Shown here piece after piece: positions 16,482-23,691 of a stretch of 64,000 nt of DNA (position 1 is its first letter; the number at the start of each line of letters is the position of its first letter). The stretch covers positions 870,501 to 934,500 of the forward strand of contig NZ_CP107970.1 in NCBI RefSeq assembly GCF_036090055.1, written 5' to 3'. Source of the stretch: Nocardioides sp. NBC_00368. GTDB lineage: Bacteria; Actinomycetota; Actinomycetes; Propionibacteriales; Nocardioidaceae. The notes under the pieces were generated by a model, which saw nothing but the letters and a program-made list of their open reading frames with translations, did not search any database and had not been told where the DNA came from. Made by a program: the position numbers and the translations under genes.

Positions 16482-17684
16482 ATGACGCAGGAGAACAACC
16501 CCTACGACGAGCCGGACTCGCGCACCCGGCCGGCCGGAACACCCTCACACTGGGTGACCCCGCCTCCGCCGAGCTCGGCGGGACAGCCGCTCCAGCCCGC
16601 GAGGCCGGCCCAGCCCTATCCTCAGCCCGACCCGAGTCAGGAGGCGACTCGCATCACCAACCCACAGGTCACCACGAACCCCGCCCCGCCGGCGCCCGCA
16701 CCGGCGGCCGCGGTCGCGCCGCCGCCCCCGGCGGTCCACGGCCAGGAGGTCCCCAGCGCGACCGACTTCCTCGACCGGCGCGCCGAGTCGGCCGGGTTCG
16801 GCCCCGCGACCTGGGGCTGGCGAGGCGCGATCCGCAAGATGTCCGGCGGGCTGATCAGCCCGAAGATGGGCCCCGCGGAGGTCGCCTACGAGCAGGACCG
16901 GGCGATGATCCAGCGCGACTTCGACGGTCCGCGCACCATCGTCTTCATCAACCCCAAGGGCGGCGCCGCCAAGACCACCGGCGTGCTCGCCGCGGGCTAC
17001 ACCTTCGGCACCGTACGCGGCGGGGGGATCGTGGCCTGGGACAACAACGAGACCCGGGGCACCCTCGGTATCCGCGGCATGCGCAGCACCCACCGCAACA
17101 CCACCCGTGAGCTGCTCGACAACCTGGCCGCGTTCAACAACGTCTACCAGTCCCGCATCGGTGACCTGGGTGCCTTCGTGCGCTCCCAGGGCGACGCCCA
17201 TTTCGACGTGCTCGCCTCCGACGAGCGCCCCGACGTCACCGGCCAGATCCACGCCGACGACTTCGCGCAGGTGCATCAGCTGCTGGAGCGCTTCTACAAG
17301 GTCATCCTGGTCGACACCGGCAACAACATGCGCGCCGAGAACTGGCTGGCCGCCGCCGACACCGCCGACCTGCTGGTGGTGACCTCGACGGTGCGTGAGG
17401 ACACCGGCTACAGCGGCCTGTGGATGCTCGACGCGCTCCAGGAGTCCGGCTACGCCGACCTGAAGCTGAAGACGATCACGGTGCTTTCCGACCCGTCCCC
17501 GAAGGTCGACAACAACCTGGCTCGCGACCTCACCGAGGTCTACCAGCAGCGCACCCGCGGGGTCTACCGGGTCCCGTTCGACCCGGTGCTCGTGGCGGGC
17601 TCCACGGTGCAGTACTCCCAGCTCTCGGAGGAGACCAGGATGTCGTGGCTGAAGGCCTGCGCTGGGATGGCGCACGCGTTGTAG
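16482..17684 (+). CDS. MinD/ParA-like ATPase with proline-rich N-terminal tail
   Basis: 400 residues. The first 90 or so are a Pro/Ala-rich, probably disordered tail; the rest is a ParA/MinD-type ATPase with a deviant Walker A (INPKGGAAKTTGVL), WDNNETRG as switch region and VILVDTGNN as Walker B. Such tails with this ATPase type occur in actinobacterial ESX/EspI-like and chromosome-partition-related proteins. No ParB, parS or type VII secretion gene is adjacent, so the cargo is unknown. ATG 16482 follows a GGAGAGC ribosome binding region. Confidence 0.75.
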   Translation: MTQENNPYDEPDSRTRPAGTPSHWVTPPPPSSAGQPLQPARPAQPYPQPDPSQEATRITNPQVTTNPAPPAPAPAAAVAPPPPAVHGQEVPSATDFLDRRAESAGFGPATWGWRGAIRKMSGGLISPKMGPAEVAYEQDRAMIQRDFDGPRTIVFINPKGGAAKTTGVLAAGYTFGTVRGGGIVAWDNNETRGTLGIRGMRSTHRNTTRELLDNLAAFNNVYQSRIGDLGAFVRSQGDAHFDVLASDERPDVTGQIHADDFAQVHQLLERFYKVILVDTGNNMRAENWLAAADTADLLVVTSTVREDTGYSGLWMLDALQESGYADLKLKTITVLSDPSPKVDNNLARDLTEVYQQRTRGVYRVPFDPVLVAGSTVQYSQLSEETRMSWLKACAGMAHAL

Positions 17685-17708
17685 TCCCTGACCGCTAACG
17701 TCGGAGTC

Positions 17709-18719
17709 ATGCGCGCTGTCGTCTACTCCGAGAACGGTCCGTCCTCCGCCATGCGTCTGACCGAGCGGCCGGTGCCGAAGCCCGGCCCCGGTGAGGTCCT
17801 GGTCAGGCTGGTGCGGGCGGGCGTCAACCCCACCGACTGGAAGGTACGCGCCGGCGTCAGCGCCACCCTCACGACTCCCGAGGCGACGCCGGGCCAGGAC
17901 GGCGCCGGCGTGATCGAGGAGATCGGCGAGGGGGTCGGCACCCACGTCGTCGGTCAGCAGGTCTGGCTCTTCATGGTCCAGCACGGCCAGGCCTGGGGGA
18001 CCGCGGCGGAGTACGTCACCGTCCCGGCCCACAAGGCCGTCGAGCTGCCTGCAGGCGCCTCCTACGACCTCGGCGCCTCGCTCGGGGTCCCGGCGATGAC
18101 CGCCCACCGGGCGCTCACCTGCGGGGCGGTGGAGCGGGTGGCGCCGGGCTCGTTCGAGGGCCTCACCATCCTGGTCCACGGTGGTGCCGGAGCGGTCGGC
18201 AACGCCGCGATCCAGCTGGCCGTGTGGGCGGGCGCGACGGTGATCACCACCGTCAGCTCCCCGGAGAAGGCGGCGCTGGCGAAGGCCGCCGGGGCGCACC
18301 ACATCGTCAACTACCGTGAGGGCGACCCGGCCACGGAGATCCGCGAGATCGCGCCCGACGGCGTCGACCAGATCGTCGAGGTCGCTCCGGCGGACAACAA
18401 CGACCTCGACCGCGCGGTCGTCGCCAAGCGCGGCACCATCGCCATCTACGCCAACAACGGCGGCGACGAGCTCACGCTGCCGGTGCGGGCCACCTTCTCG
18501 CTCAACCTGCGCTACCAGTTCATCCAGCTCTACGGCATCGAGGACGTGCAGCTCGAGGCCGCGGCCGAGGACGTCACCGCCGCCGTGGCGGCGGGGGCGC
18601 TGCGTGTGGGTCAGGAGGCCGGCGTACCTCTGCATCACTACCGGCTCGAGGAGACCGCTGCCGCCCACGATGCGGTCGAGGCCGGTGCCGTCGGGAAAGT
18701 GTTGATCGACCTGGAGTGA
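17709..18719 (+). CDS. NADPH:quinone reductase-like oxidoreductase (MDR superfamily)
   Basis: 336 residues of the zinc-independent quinone oxidoreductase branch of the medium-chain dehydrogenase superfamily. The N-terminal GroES-like fold has RPVPKPGPGEVLVRL and GVNPTDWKVRAG; the Rossmann part has LVHGGAGAVGNAAIQLA, the NADPH-binding glycine motif. Zinc ligands of alcohol dehydrogenases are absent. ATG 17709 follows a TAACGT box by 7 nt, so it is probably leaderless and separately transcribed. Its end runs directly into the pyrR promoter region. Confidence 0.88.
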   Translation: MRAVVYSENGPSSAMRLTERPVPKPGPGEVLVRLVRAGVNPTDWKVRAGVSATLTTPEATPGQDGAGVIEEIGEGVGTHVVGQQVWLFMVQHGQAWGTAAEYVTVPAHKAVELPAGASYDLGASLGVPAMTAHRALTCGAVERVAPGSFEGLTILVHGGAGAVGNAAIQLAVWAGATVITTVSSPEKAALAKAAGAHHIVNYREGDPATEIREIAPDGVDQIVEVAPADNNDLDRAVVAKRGTIAIYANNGGDELTLPVRATFSLNLRYQFIQLYGIEDVQLEAAAEDVTAAVAAGALRVGQEAGVPLHHYRLEETAAAHDAVEAGAVGKVLIDLE

Positions 18720-18728
18720 GGATAAGGT
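18702..18728 (+). promoter_or_regulatory. candidate pyrR operon promoter
   Basis: TTGATC and TAAGGT with a 15-base spacer, overlapping the end of the oxidoreductase gene. A start about 7 nt downstream of the -10 would place the PyrR hairpin at the very 5' end of the mRNA, which supports the choice despite the short spacer. Confidence 0.4.
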
Positions 18729-18736
18729 TGGCCCGA

Positions 18737-18772
18737 TCCTTTAACGAGCCGTCCCGTGAGGCGGAGAAGGAG
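18737..18772 (+). ncRNA. PyrR-binding RNA hairpin covering the pyrR ribosome binding site
   Basis: The leader folds with an outer stem TCCTT/AAGGA and an inner CCG/CGG stem around the loop region. The core CGTCCCGTGAGGCG (18750-18763) matches the B. subtilis PyrR-binding consensus ARUCCNGNGAGGYU at 12 of 14 positions; only the outermost pair differs, and it stays a pair (C-G for A-U). The 3' arm contains AAGGAG, the Shine-Dalgarno sequence for TTG 18782. PyrR bound with UMP should therefore block translation, the mode proposed for mycobacteria, not terminate transcription. A near-identical copy precedes carA. Confidence 0.82.
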
Positions 18773-18781
18773 ACCACAACC

Positions 18782-19390
18782 TTGTCTGTTCCCGAGCGCA
18801 GCGAGCGGAATCATTCCGCACAGCCTCTTCCAGAGCCGTCGGCCGAAGGCCGTGTCGTGCTCGACTCCCGTGACATCTCCCGGGCGCTGACCCGGATCTC
18901 CCACGAGATCCTGGAGCGCAACCGCGACGCCGAGGACCTGGTGCTGCTCGGCCTGCACACCCGCGGGGTGCCGCTGGCCAAGCGGATCGCCACACGGATC
19001 GAGGCGGCCGAGGGACATCCGGTCGCCCATGGTGCGCTCGACGTGACGATGTACCGCGACGACCTCCGCACCCACCCCACCCGGGCGCCGCACCACACCG
19101 AGATCCCGCCCGGCGGCATCGACGGGAAGACCGTGGTGCTGGTCGACGACGTGCTCTTCTCGGGCCGCACCGTCCGCGCCGCGCTCGACGCGCTGGCCGA
19201 CTACGGCCGCCCCGCCGTCGTACGCCTGGCTGTTCTGGTCGACCGCGGCCATCGACAGCTGCCGATCCGGGCCGACCACGTCGGCAAGAACCTCCCGACG
19301 GCGCGCTCCGAGCGGGTCGGCCTGCGCCTGGAGGAGACCGACGGCATCGACGAGGTACGCATCGTGGAGCTGGAAGGAGTGCCCGCATGA
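18782..19390 (+). CDS. pyrR: bifunctional pyr operon regulator / uracil phosphoribosyltransferase PyrR
   Basis: 202 residues from TTG 18782. The type I phosphoribosyltransferase fold is clear: VLLGLHTRGVPLAKRIA, then the PRPP loop VVLVDDVLFSGRTVRAALDAL. PyrR binds pyr mRNA in the presence of UMP and also makes UMP from uracil and PRPP. TTG was chosen because it is 9 nt from AAGGAG and follows the PyrR RNA hairpin directly; a start at 18716 would lie inside the promoter. The first 25 residues are a non-conserved tail. It overlaps pyrB by four bases. Confidence 0.93.
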   Translation: MSVPERSERNHSAQPLPEPSAEGRVVLDSRDISRALTRISHEILERNRDAEDLVLLGLHTRGVPLAKRIATRIEAAEGHPVAHGALDVTMYRDDLRTHPTRAPHHTEIPPGGIDGKTVVLVDDVLFSGRTVRAALDALADYGRPAVVRLAVLVDRGHRQLPIRADHVGKNLPTARSERVGLRLEETDGIDEVRIVELEGVPA

Positions 19391-20328
19391 CGCGCCATCT
19401 GCTGTCCATCGACGACGTGAGTGCCGAGGAGATCCAGCAGCTCTTCGCGACTGCCGCGGAGATGCACGACGTCCAGAAACGTGAGGTCAAGAAGCTCCCG
19501 GCGCTGCGCGGACGCACCGTGATCAATCTCTTCTTCGAGGACTCGACCCGCACCCGGTCCTCCTTCGAGATCGCCGGGAAGTGGCTCTCGGCCGACGTCA
19601 TCAACCTGTCGGCGAAGGGCTCCTCGGCCTCGAAGGGCGAGTCGCTGCGCGACACCGTGCTGACCGTGACCGCGATGGGCGTCGACGGCCTGGTGATGCG
19701 TCACTCGGCCTCCGGTGCGGCCCACCAGGTCGCCGGCTGGCTCGACATCCCCGTGATCAACGCCGGTGACGGGATGCACGAGCACCCGACCCAGGCCCTG
19801 CTCGACGGCTATACGCTGCAGCGCCAGCTCGGCGGTCCCGGATCGCTGGAGGGCAAGCGGATCGCGATCGTCGGCGACCTGACCCACTCTCGGGTGTTCC
19901 GGTCCAACGTGAAGTCGCTGAGCAAGCTCGGTGCCTCCGTCGTCGCGGTCGCGCCGCCCACGCTGATGCCGTCGGGTATCGGCGAGTGGGCCAAGGCCGA
20001 CGGCTTCGCGACCTCCTACTCGCTGGACGACGTGCTGCCCGAGGTCGACGCGGTGATGATGCTGCGCGTCCAGCGGGAGCGGATGAGCGGCGGCTACTTC
20101 CCGACCTCGAGGGAGTACACCGTCGGCTACGGGCTCACCCGTCAGCGGCTCGGCATGCTGCGCGAAGGCGTGCCGATCCTGCACCCCGGCCCGATGAACC
20201 GTGGCCTGGAGATCTCTCCCGAGGCCGCCGACGCCGCCTCCTCCCGGATCCTCGACCAGGTCTCGGCCGGGGTCGCGATCCGGATGTCCGTCCTCTACCA
20301 CCTGCTTGCCGGCGAGGAGTCCGCATGA
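19387..20328 (+). CDS. pyrB: aspartate carbamoyltransferase catalytic chain
   Basis: 313 residues. It makes carbamoyl aspartate. The carbamoyl phosphate site EDSTRTRSSFE and the later HPTQALLDGYT are intact, as is GDLTHSRVFRSN. No pyrI regulatory chain is adjacent, as expected outside enterobacteria. It overlaps pyrR (ATGA) and pyrC (ATGA), so all three are translationally coupled. Confidence 0.97.
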   Translation: MTRHLLSIDDVSAEEIQQLFATAAEMHDVQKREVKKLPALRGRTVINLFFEDSTRTRSSFEIAGKWLSADVINLSAKGSSASKGESLRDTVLTVTAMGVDGLVMRHSASGAAHQVAGWLDIPVINAGDGMHEHPTQALLDGYTLQRQLGGPGSLEGKRIAIVGDLTHSRVFRSNVKSLSKLGASVVAVAPPTLMPSGIGEWAKADGFATSYSLDDVLPEVDAVMMLRVQRERMSGGYFPTSREYTVGYGLTRQRLGMLREGVPILHPGPMNRGLEISPEAADAASSRILDQVSAGVAIRMSVLYHLLAGEESA

Positions 20329-21611
20329 GCCTGTTGATCAAGGGTGCCTCCGTCCTCGGGGCCGAGCCGACCGATGTGTACGTCGACGGGGGAGTGATCC
20401 AGGAAGTCGGCACGGTCTCCGCCACCGCGGACGAGGTCGTCGACGCCTCGGGCCTCGTCCTCCTCCCGGGTCTGGTGGACCTGCACACCCACCTGCGTCA
20501 GCCTGGCCGCGAGGACGCCGAGACGGTCGCCTCCGGTGCCGCCGCGGCCGCTGCGGGCGGCTTCACCGCCGTGCTCGCGATGGCCAACACCTCCCCGGTC
20601 ACCGACACCGCGGAGGCCGCGGTCTCGGTGTGGGAGCTCGGCCGCGAGGCGGGGCTGGCCGACGTGTTCCCGGTCGGTGCGGTGACGAAGGGCCTGGGCG
20701 GCGAGGAGCTGGCAGAGCTTGCGTTGATGAACCGGTCGCGCGCCGGCGTCACGGTCTTCTCCGACGACGGCCGCTGTGTCTCCGACCCGCGGGTGATGCG
20801 GCGGGCGCTGGAGTACGTCAAGGCGTTCGGCGGCGTGATCTCCCAGCACTCCCAGGACCCGTCGCTGGCCCCCTACGGCTCGGCCTGCTGCCACGAGGGC
20901 GAGCTCTCCGGCCGGCTCGGTCTGCCTGGCTGGCCGGGTGTCGCCGAGGAGGTCATCGTCGCTCGTGACGTGATGCTCGCCCGCCACACCGGTTCGCGCG
21001 TCCACGTCGCCCACGCCTCTACCGCCGGCACCGTCGAGGTGCTGCGCTGGGCGAAGGCCCAGGCCGAGAAGGACGGCAGTTGGGCGGTCACCGCCGAGGT
21101 CACTCCGCACCACCTGCTGCTCACCACCGACCTGCTCGCCGGCTACGACCCGACCTTCAAGGTCAACCCGCCGCTGCGTCCCGCCGAGGACGTCGAGGCA
21201 CTGCGCTCGGCGCTGGCCGACGGCACCATCGACGCGGTCGCCACCGATCATGCCCCGCACGCGCGCCAGGACAAGGAGCACGCCTTCGTCGATGCCGCCT
21301 TCGGGATGCTCGGGCTCGAGGAGGCGCTCTCGGTCGTCTCCACGGTGATGGTCTCCTCGGGGCTGCTGGACTGGGCCGGCGTCGCCCGGGTGATGTCCAC
21401 GGCCCCGGCCCGCATCGCCGGTCTGGATGGCCACGGCCGCCCGATCGAGGTCGGCGAGCCGGCCAACCTGACCCTGGTCGACCCGGCCGCGACCTACGTC
21501 GTCGACCGGGACCGCTCGCTCTCGCTCTCCCGCAACAACCCCTGGCACGACCGCAAGCTCACCGGCCAGGTGGTCGGTACGTGGCTGCGCGGCGCACGCA
21601 CCTTCGGCTGA
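20325..21611 (+). CDS. pyrC: dihydroorotase
   Basis: 428 residues from ATG 20325, which overlaps the pyrB stop. The amidohydrolase metal motif DLHTHLRQPGRED (HxH) is near residue 50, FSDDGRCVSD in the middle, VHVAHAST with the next metal His, and VATDHAPHA with the catalytic Asp near residue 305. It cyclises carbamoyl aspartate. In related actinobacteria carA follows within about one gene; here about 7 kb of unrelated genes intervene, beginning with two palindromes. Confidence 0.96.
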   Translation: MSLLIKGASVLGAEPTDVYVDGGVIQEVGTVSATADEVVDASGLVLLPGLVDLHTHLRQPGREDAETVASGAAAAAAGGFTAVLAMANTSPVTDTAEAAVSVWELGREAGLADVFPVGAVTKGLGGEELAELALMNRSRAGVTVFSDDGRCVSDPRVMRRALEYVKAFGGVISQHSQDPSLAPYGSACCHEGELSGRLGLPGWPGVAEEVIVARDVMLARHTGSRVHVAHASTAGTVEVLRWAKAQAEKDGSWAVTAEVTPHHLLLTTDLLAGYDPTFKVNPPLRPAEDVEALRSALADGTIDAVATDHAPHARQDKEHAFVDAAFGMLGLEEALSVVSTVMVSSGLLDWAGVARVMSTAPARIAGLDGHGRPIEVGEPANLTLVDPAATYVVDRDRSLSLSRNNPWHDRKLTGQVVGTWLRGARTFG

Positions 21612-21618
21612 GGGCGGG

Positions 21619-21646
21619 GCATTTCCCCGCCATGGTGGGGAAATGC
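21619..21646. repeat. 28-bp palindrome with one mismatched pair
   Basis: Arms GCATTTCCCC and GGGGAAATGC around GCCATGGT; only one pair (G opposite T) is imperfect. It lies 8 bases after the pyrC stop and probably acts as its terminator. It resembles the palindrome at 21669 in sequence as well as symmetry (both have NNTTTCCC and a CCATGG centre). Confidence 0.85.
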
Positions 21647-21668
21647 GGGGACTGAGCTCCTTCCTGGA

Positions 21669-21700
21669 CGGCACTTTCCCGCCATGGCGGGAAAGTGCCG
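21669..21700. repeat. perfect 32-bp palindrome
   Basis: The left half CGGCACTTTCCCGCCA is mirrored exactly, with no loop, centred on CCATGG. It is the second of a pair in the gap between pyrC and the methyltransferase gene. As RNA it would form a very stable hairpin; as DNA it could be a protein-binding site or a dispersed palindromic repeat. Confidence 0.9.
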
Positions 21701-21739
21701 CCGGACGGCTTGGCCACGCAGTGGGTAGGGTCTGCCGTC

Positions 21740-22501
21740 ATGAGTGACGTCTTCTCCGACAGGCTCGCGCAGTGGCGCGCCTACACGGCAACCCCGTGGG
21801 GCCGGATCCGCTACACCGTGGTCGAGGAGATCCTGCGACGCCAGTGCGCGGAGCTGGGGGAGGGGCTCCGGATCCTGGACGTCGGTGGTGGCGACGGGAT
21901 GGACGCGCTGCCGCTGGCCCTGGCCGGGCACGAGGTCACCATCCTCGACCCGTCCGAGTCGTGGCTGGCCGAGGCGAAGCGTCGGGCGGCGGAGGCCGGT
22001 GCCTCGCTCACCACGCTCGTCGGTGGCGTCGATGATCTCCCCGATGGCGAGTGGGACCTTGTGCTGTGCCACTTCGTGCTCCACTACCGTCCCGCCGACG
22101 CCGGAGACGTACGCCGCCTGGCAGCTGCGGTCCGCCCCGGCGGCCGGCTCTCGGTGATGGTCCCCAACCCGGCGAGCATGGTGCTGCGCCAGCTGGTCAC
22201 GGGCGGTCCGCAGGCCGCGCTGACCGAGCTGCGCGCGGACACCAAGCGTGCCGTGACCTTCGACCATGACGTACGAAAGGTGTCGATGGGCGACCTCGAG
22301 GCCGAGCTCGCCGCCGCGGGCCTGCGGCTCACCGGCCGGTTCGGCACCAGGATCGCCAACGACCTCCTCACCGACGACGCCGCCAAGCACGACCCCGCCC
22401 ACTTCGACCGCCTCCTCGAGCTCGAGCGCGAGCTGTGCGACCAGGAGCCGTTCGTACGTATCGCCGGGATGTACCAGCTCGTCGCGGAGCGGCCGCACTG
22501 A
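21740..22501 (+). CDS. class I SAM-dependent methyltransferase
   Basis: 253 residues. SAM-binding motif I is GLRILDVGGGDGMDALPLA near residue 48, motif II VTILDPSESWLAEAKR, and motif III WDLVLCHFVLHYRP. The general layout, including the early RYTVVEEILRRQ helix, recalls CmoM/SmtA-like tRNA-modifying methyltransferases, but the substrate cannot be read from the sequence. ATG 21740 follows TAGGGT (21726-21731) by 8 nt, a likely leaderless start. It is the first gene of the accessory block that splits the pyr genes. Confidence 0.88.
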   Translation: MSDVFSDRLAQWRAYTATPWGRIRYTVVEEILRRQCAELGEGLRILDVGGGDGMDALPLALAGHEVTILDPSESWLAEAKRRAAEAGASLTTLVGGVDDLPDGEWDLVLCHFVLHYRPADAGDVRRLAAAVRPGGRLSVMVPNPASMVLRQLVTGGPQAALTELRADTKRAVTFDHDVRKVSMGDLEAELAAAGLRLTGRFGTRIANDLLTDDAAKHDPAHFDRLLELERELCDQEPFVRIAGMYQLVAERPH

Positions 22502-22649
22502 ACAACGGCGGCGCCCTCAGAAACTCCCTTCAGGTGAATGCCGGAGTGGGTCTATCCTCACCGAGGAACAGTCGTACGTCGATGGCTCGGCGCCGCCGCT
22601 GAAAGGCGCCCCTTGTGATGAACGTGTCAGGAGCCACCACCTCGCGCCG

Positions 22650-23168
22650 ATGAGCGGGGCCAAGACCAAGCCACGCGAGCTGCGGGCCAAGCGCCGACCT
22701 GGTCGCCATTCCTGCTGGGACCATCTGGTCCTCGCGCCGCTGTGGGTCGCGTACGACGCGAACCTCGGCACTCTCCTTCGCACCTGCGACGCGATTGGAG
22801 CATGTCTGGCGGTGCCGCGCACCAGGCACTATCTCGATGCACTCCAGGTCGGCGACACGCTGCGTGGACGGCGGCCATGCGTTCACTGGGTAGCGCCCAG
22901 CAAGGAGGCATGGATCGTGGCGCAGCGTGATGTCGGCAAGCGGATCGTGGCCGTTGAGCTCGCGGATGGTGCGACTCCGCTCACCCGGCTGACGCCGGCG
23001 CGGCAGCCGACGGTGGTATTGCTCGGCCATGAGCACAACGGGGTGCCCGACGACGTGCTCGCCGAGGTCGACGAGTGCATCGAGATCCCGATGGTCGGAT
23101 GGGGTGCGAGTCTCAACGTTGCGGTCGCCGGGAGCTTGGTCGCCTATCGATTGGCCGGGCTGTCGTGA
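22650..23168 (+). CDS. SpoU/TrmH-family RNA 2'-O-methyltransferase
   Basis: 172 residues, SPOUT fold. Motif 2 VVLLGHEHNGVPDDVLAEVD and motif 3 IEIPMVGWGASLNVAVAGSL are clear; motif 1 (AYDANLGTLLRTCDAIGA) differs slightly from the usual N-x-G-x-xxR form. The target, tRNA or rRNA, is not evident. ATG 22650 is the first start compatible with the family's N-terminus. It overlaps the stop of an 11-codon ORF (ATG 22618, MNVSGATTSRR), so translation may depend on coupling. Its composition is slightly less GC-rich than the pyr genes. Confidence 0.82.
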   Translation: MSGAKTKPRELRAKRRPGRHSCWDHLVLAPLWVAYDANLGTLLRTCDAIGACLAVPRTRHYLDALQVGDTLRGRRPCVHWVAPSKEAWIVAQRDVGKRIVAVELADGATPLTRLTPARQPTVVLLGHEHNGVPDDVLAEVDECIEIPMVGWGASLNVAVAGSLVAYRLAGLS

Positions 23169-23199
23169 CAGCCCTGGCAACGGAGTTAAAGTCGGCAGC

Positions 23200-23550
23200 G
23201 TGGATAACCTCGAGCGCGTCTACAAGATGCCCTTCGGCTCCGTCTACCCGCACTACGTGACGAAGGTCGAGAGGAAGGGCCGCACCACGGCCGAGCTGCA
23301 CCAGGTGATCACCTGGCTGACCGGCTTCGACGACGAGGCGATCGCCAAGCACATCGAGGCGGAGACGAGCTTCGCGGAGTTCTTCGCCGCCGCCGACCTC
23401 AACCCGGCCTCGGAGCTGATCACCGGCGTCGTCTGTGGCGTCCGGGTCCAGGACATCGAGGACCCGGTCATGCGCCAGGTGCGCTACCTCGACAAGCTGG
23501 TCGACGAGCTGGCCAAGGGCAAGGCCATGGAGAAGATCCTGCGCGGTTAG
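23200..23550 (+). CDS. DUF2200 family protein
   Basis: 116 residues, the normal length of DUF2200 proteins. The signature RVYKMPFGSVYPHYVTKVER follows the start, then WLTGFDDEAIAKHIE. Function is unknown. The GTG start at 23200 follows TAAAGT by 7 nt, consistent with a leaderless transcript, and aligns with the N-terminus of other family members. A small TTAGCC/GGCTAA hairpin overlaps the stop codon. Confidence 0.88.
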   Translation: MDNLERVYKMPFGSVYPHYVTKVERKGRTTAELHQVITWLTGFDDEAIAKHIEAETSFAEFFAAADLNPASELITGVVCGVRVQDIEDPVMRQVRYLDKLVDELAKGKAMEKILRG

Positions 23551-23564
23551 CCGTGTTCGGCTAA
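23547..23564 (+). terminator. small hairpin at the end of the DUF2200 gene
   Basis: TTAGCC and GGCTAA are separated by six bases; the stem starts inside the stop codon. Short and weak, but nothing better separates this gene from the ABC-F promoter. Confidence 0.35.
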
Positions 23565-23568
23565 TCGG

Positions 23569-23599
23569 TTGGACGGCGCAGGCGTCCGCCGCGTAGGCT
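23569..23599 (+). promoter_or_regulatory. candidate promoter for the ABC-F leader
   Basis: TTGGAC and TAGGCT with a 19-base spacer. Transcription from it would begin about at 23606, 3 nt before the start codon of the five-codon ORF MKISR. Confidence 0.5.
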
Positions 23600-23608
23600 T
23601 TTGCCATC

Positions 23609-23626
23609 ATGAAGATCTCGCGCTGA
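23609..23626 (+). CDS. five-codon leader peptide (MKISR) before the ABC-F gene
   Basis: ATG-AAG-ATC-TCG-CGC-TGA begins 9 nt after the TAGGCT box, so it would be a leaderless ORF at the 5' end of the mRNA. It ends 65 nt before the ABC-F start. Short leader ORFs that sense ribosome-targeting antibiotics precede several known ABC-F resistance genes. The ORF is so short that chance occurrence is possible; its position and the structured RNA after it are the support. Confidence 0.4.
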   Translation: MKISR

Positions 23627-23630
23627 CCTC

Positions 23631-23676
23631 CGACCCGCGCCCGAGGCATCTGCCCGGCGGGTCGTCCTCGAACCCG
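23631..23676 (+). promoter_or_regulatory. possible attenuator between leader ORF and ABC-F gene
   Basis: CGACCCGC (23631-23638) pairs perfectly with GCGGGTCG (23657-23664). The CGGGT of the second arm can instead pair with ACCCG at 23672-23676, next to the GAAGG that serves as ribosome binding site. The two pairings exclude each other, as an attenuator needs. This is read by eye and not computed. Confidence 0.4.
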
Positions 23677-23691
23677 AAGGCCAGCGCTCTC

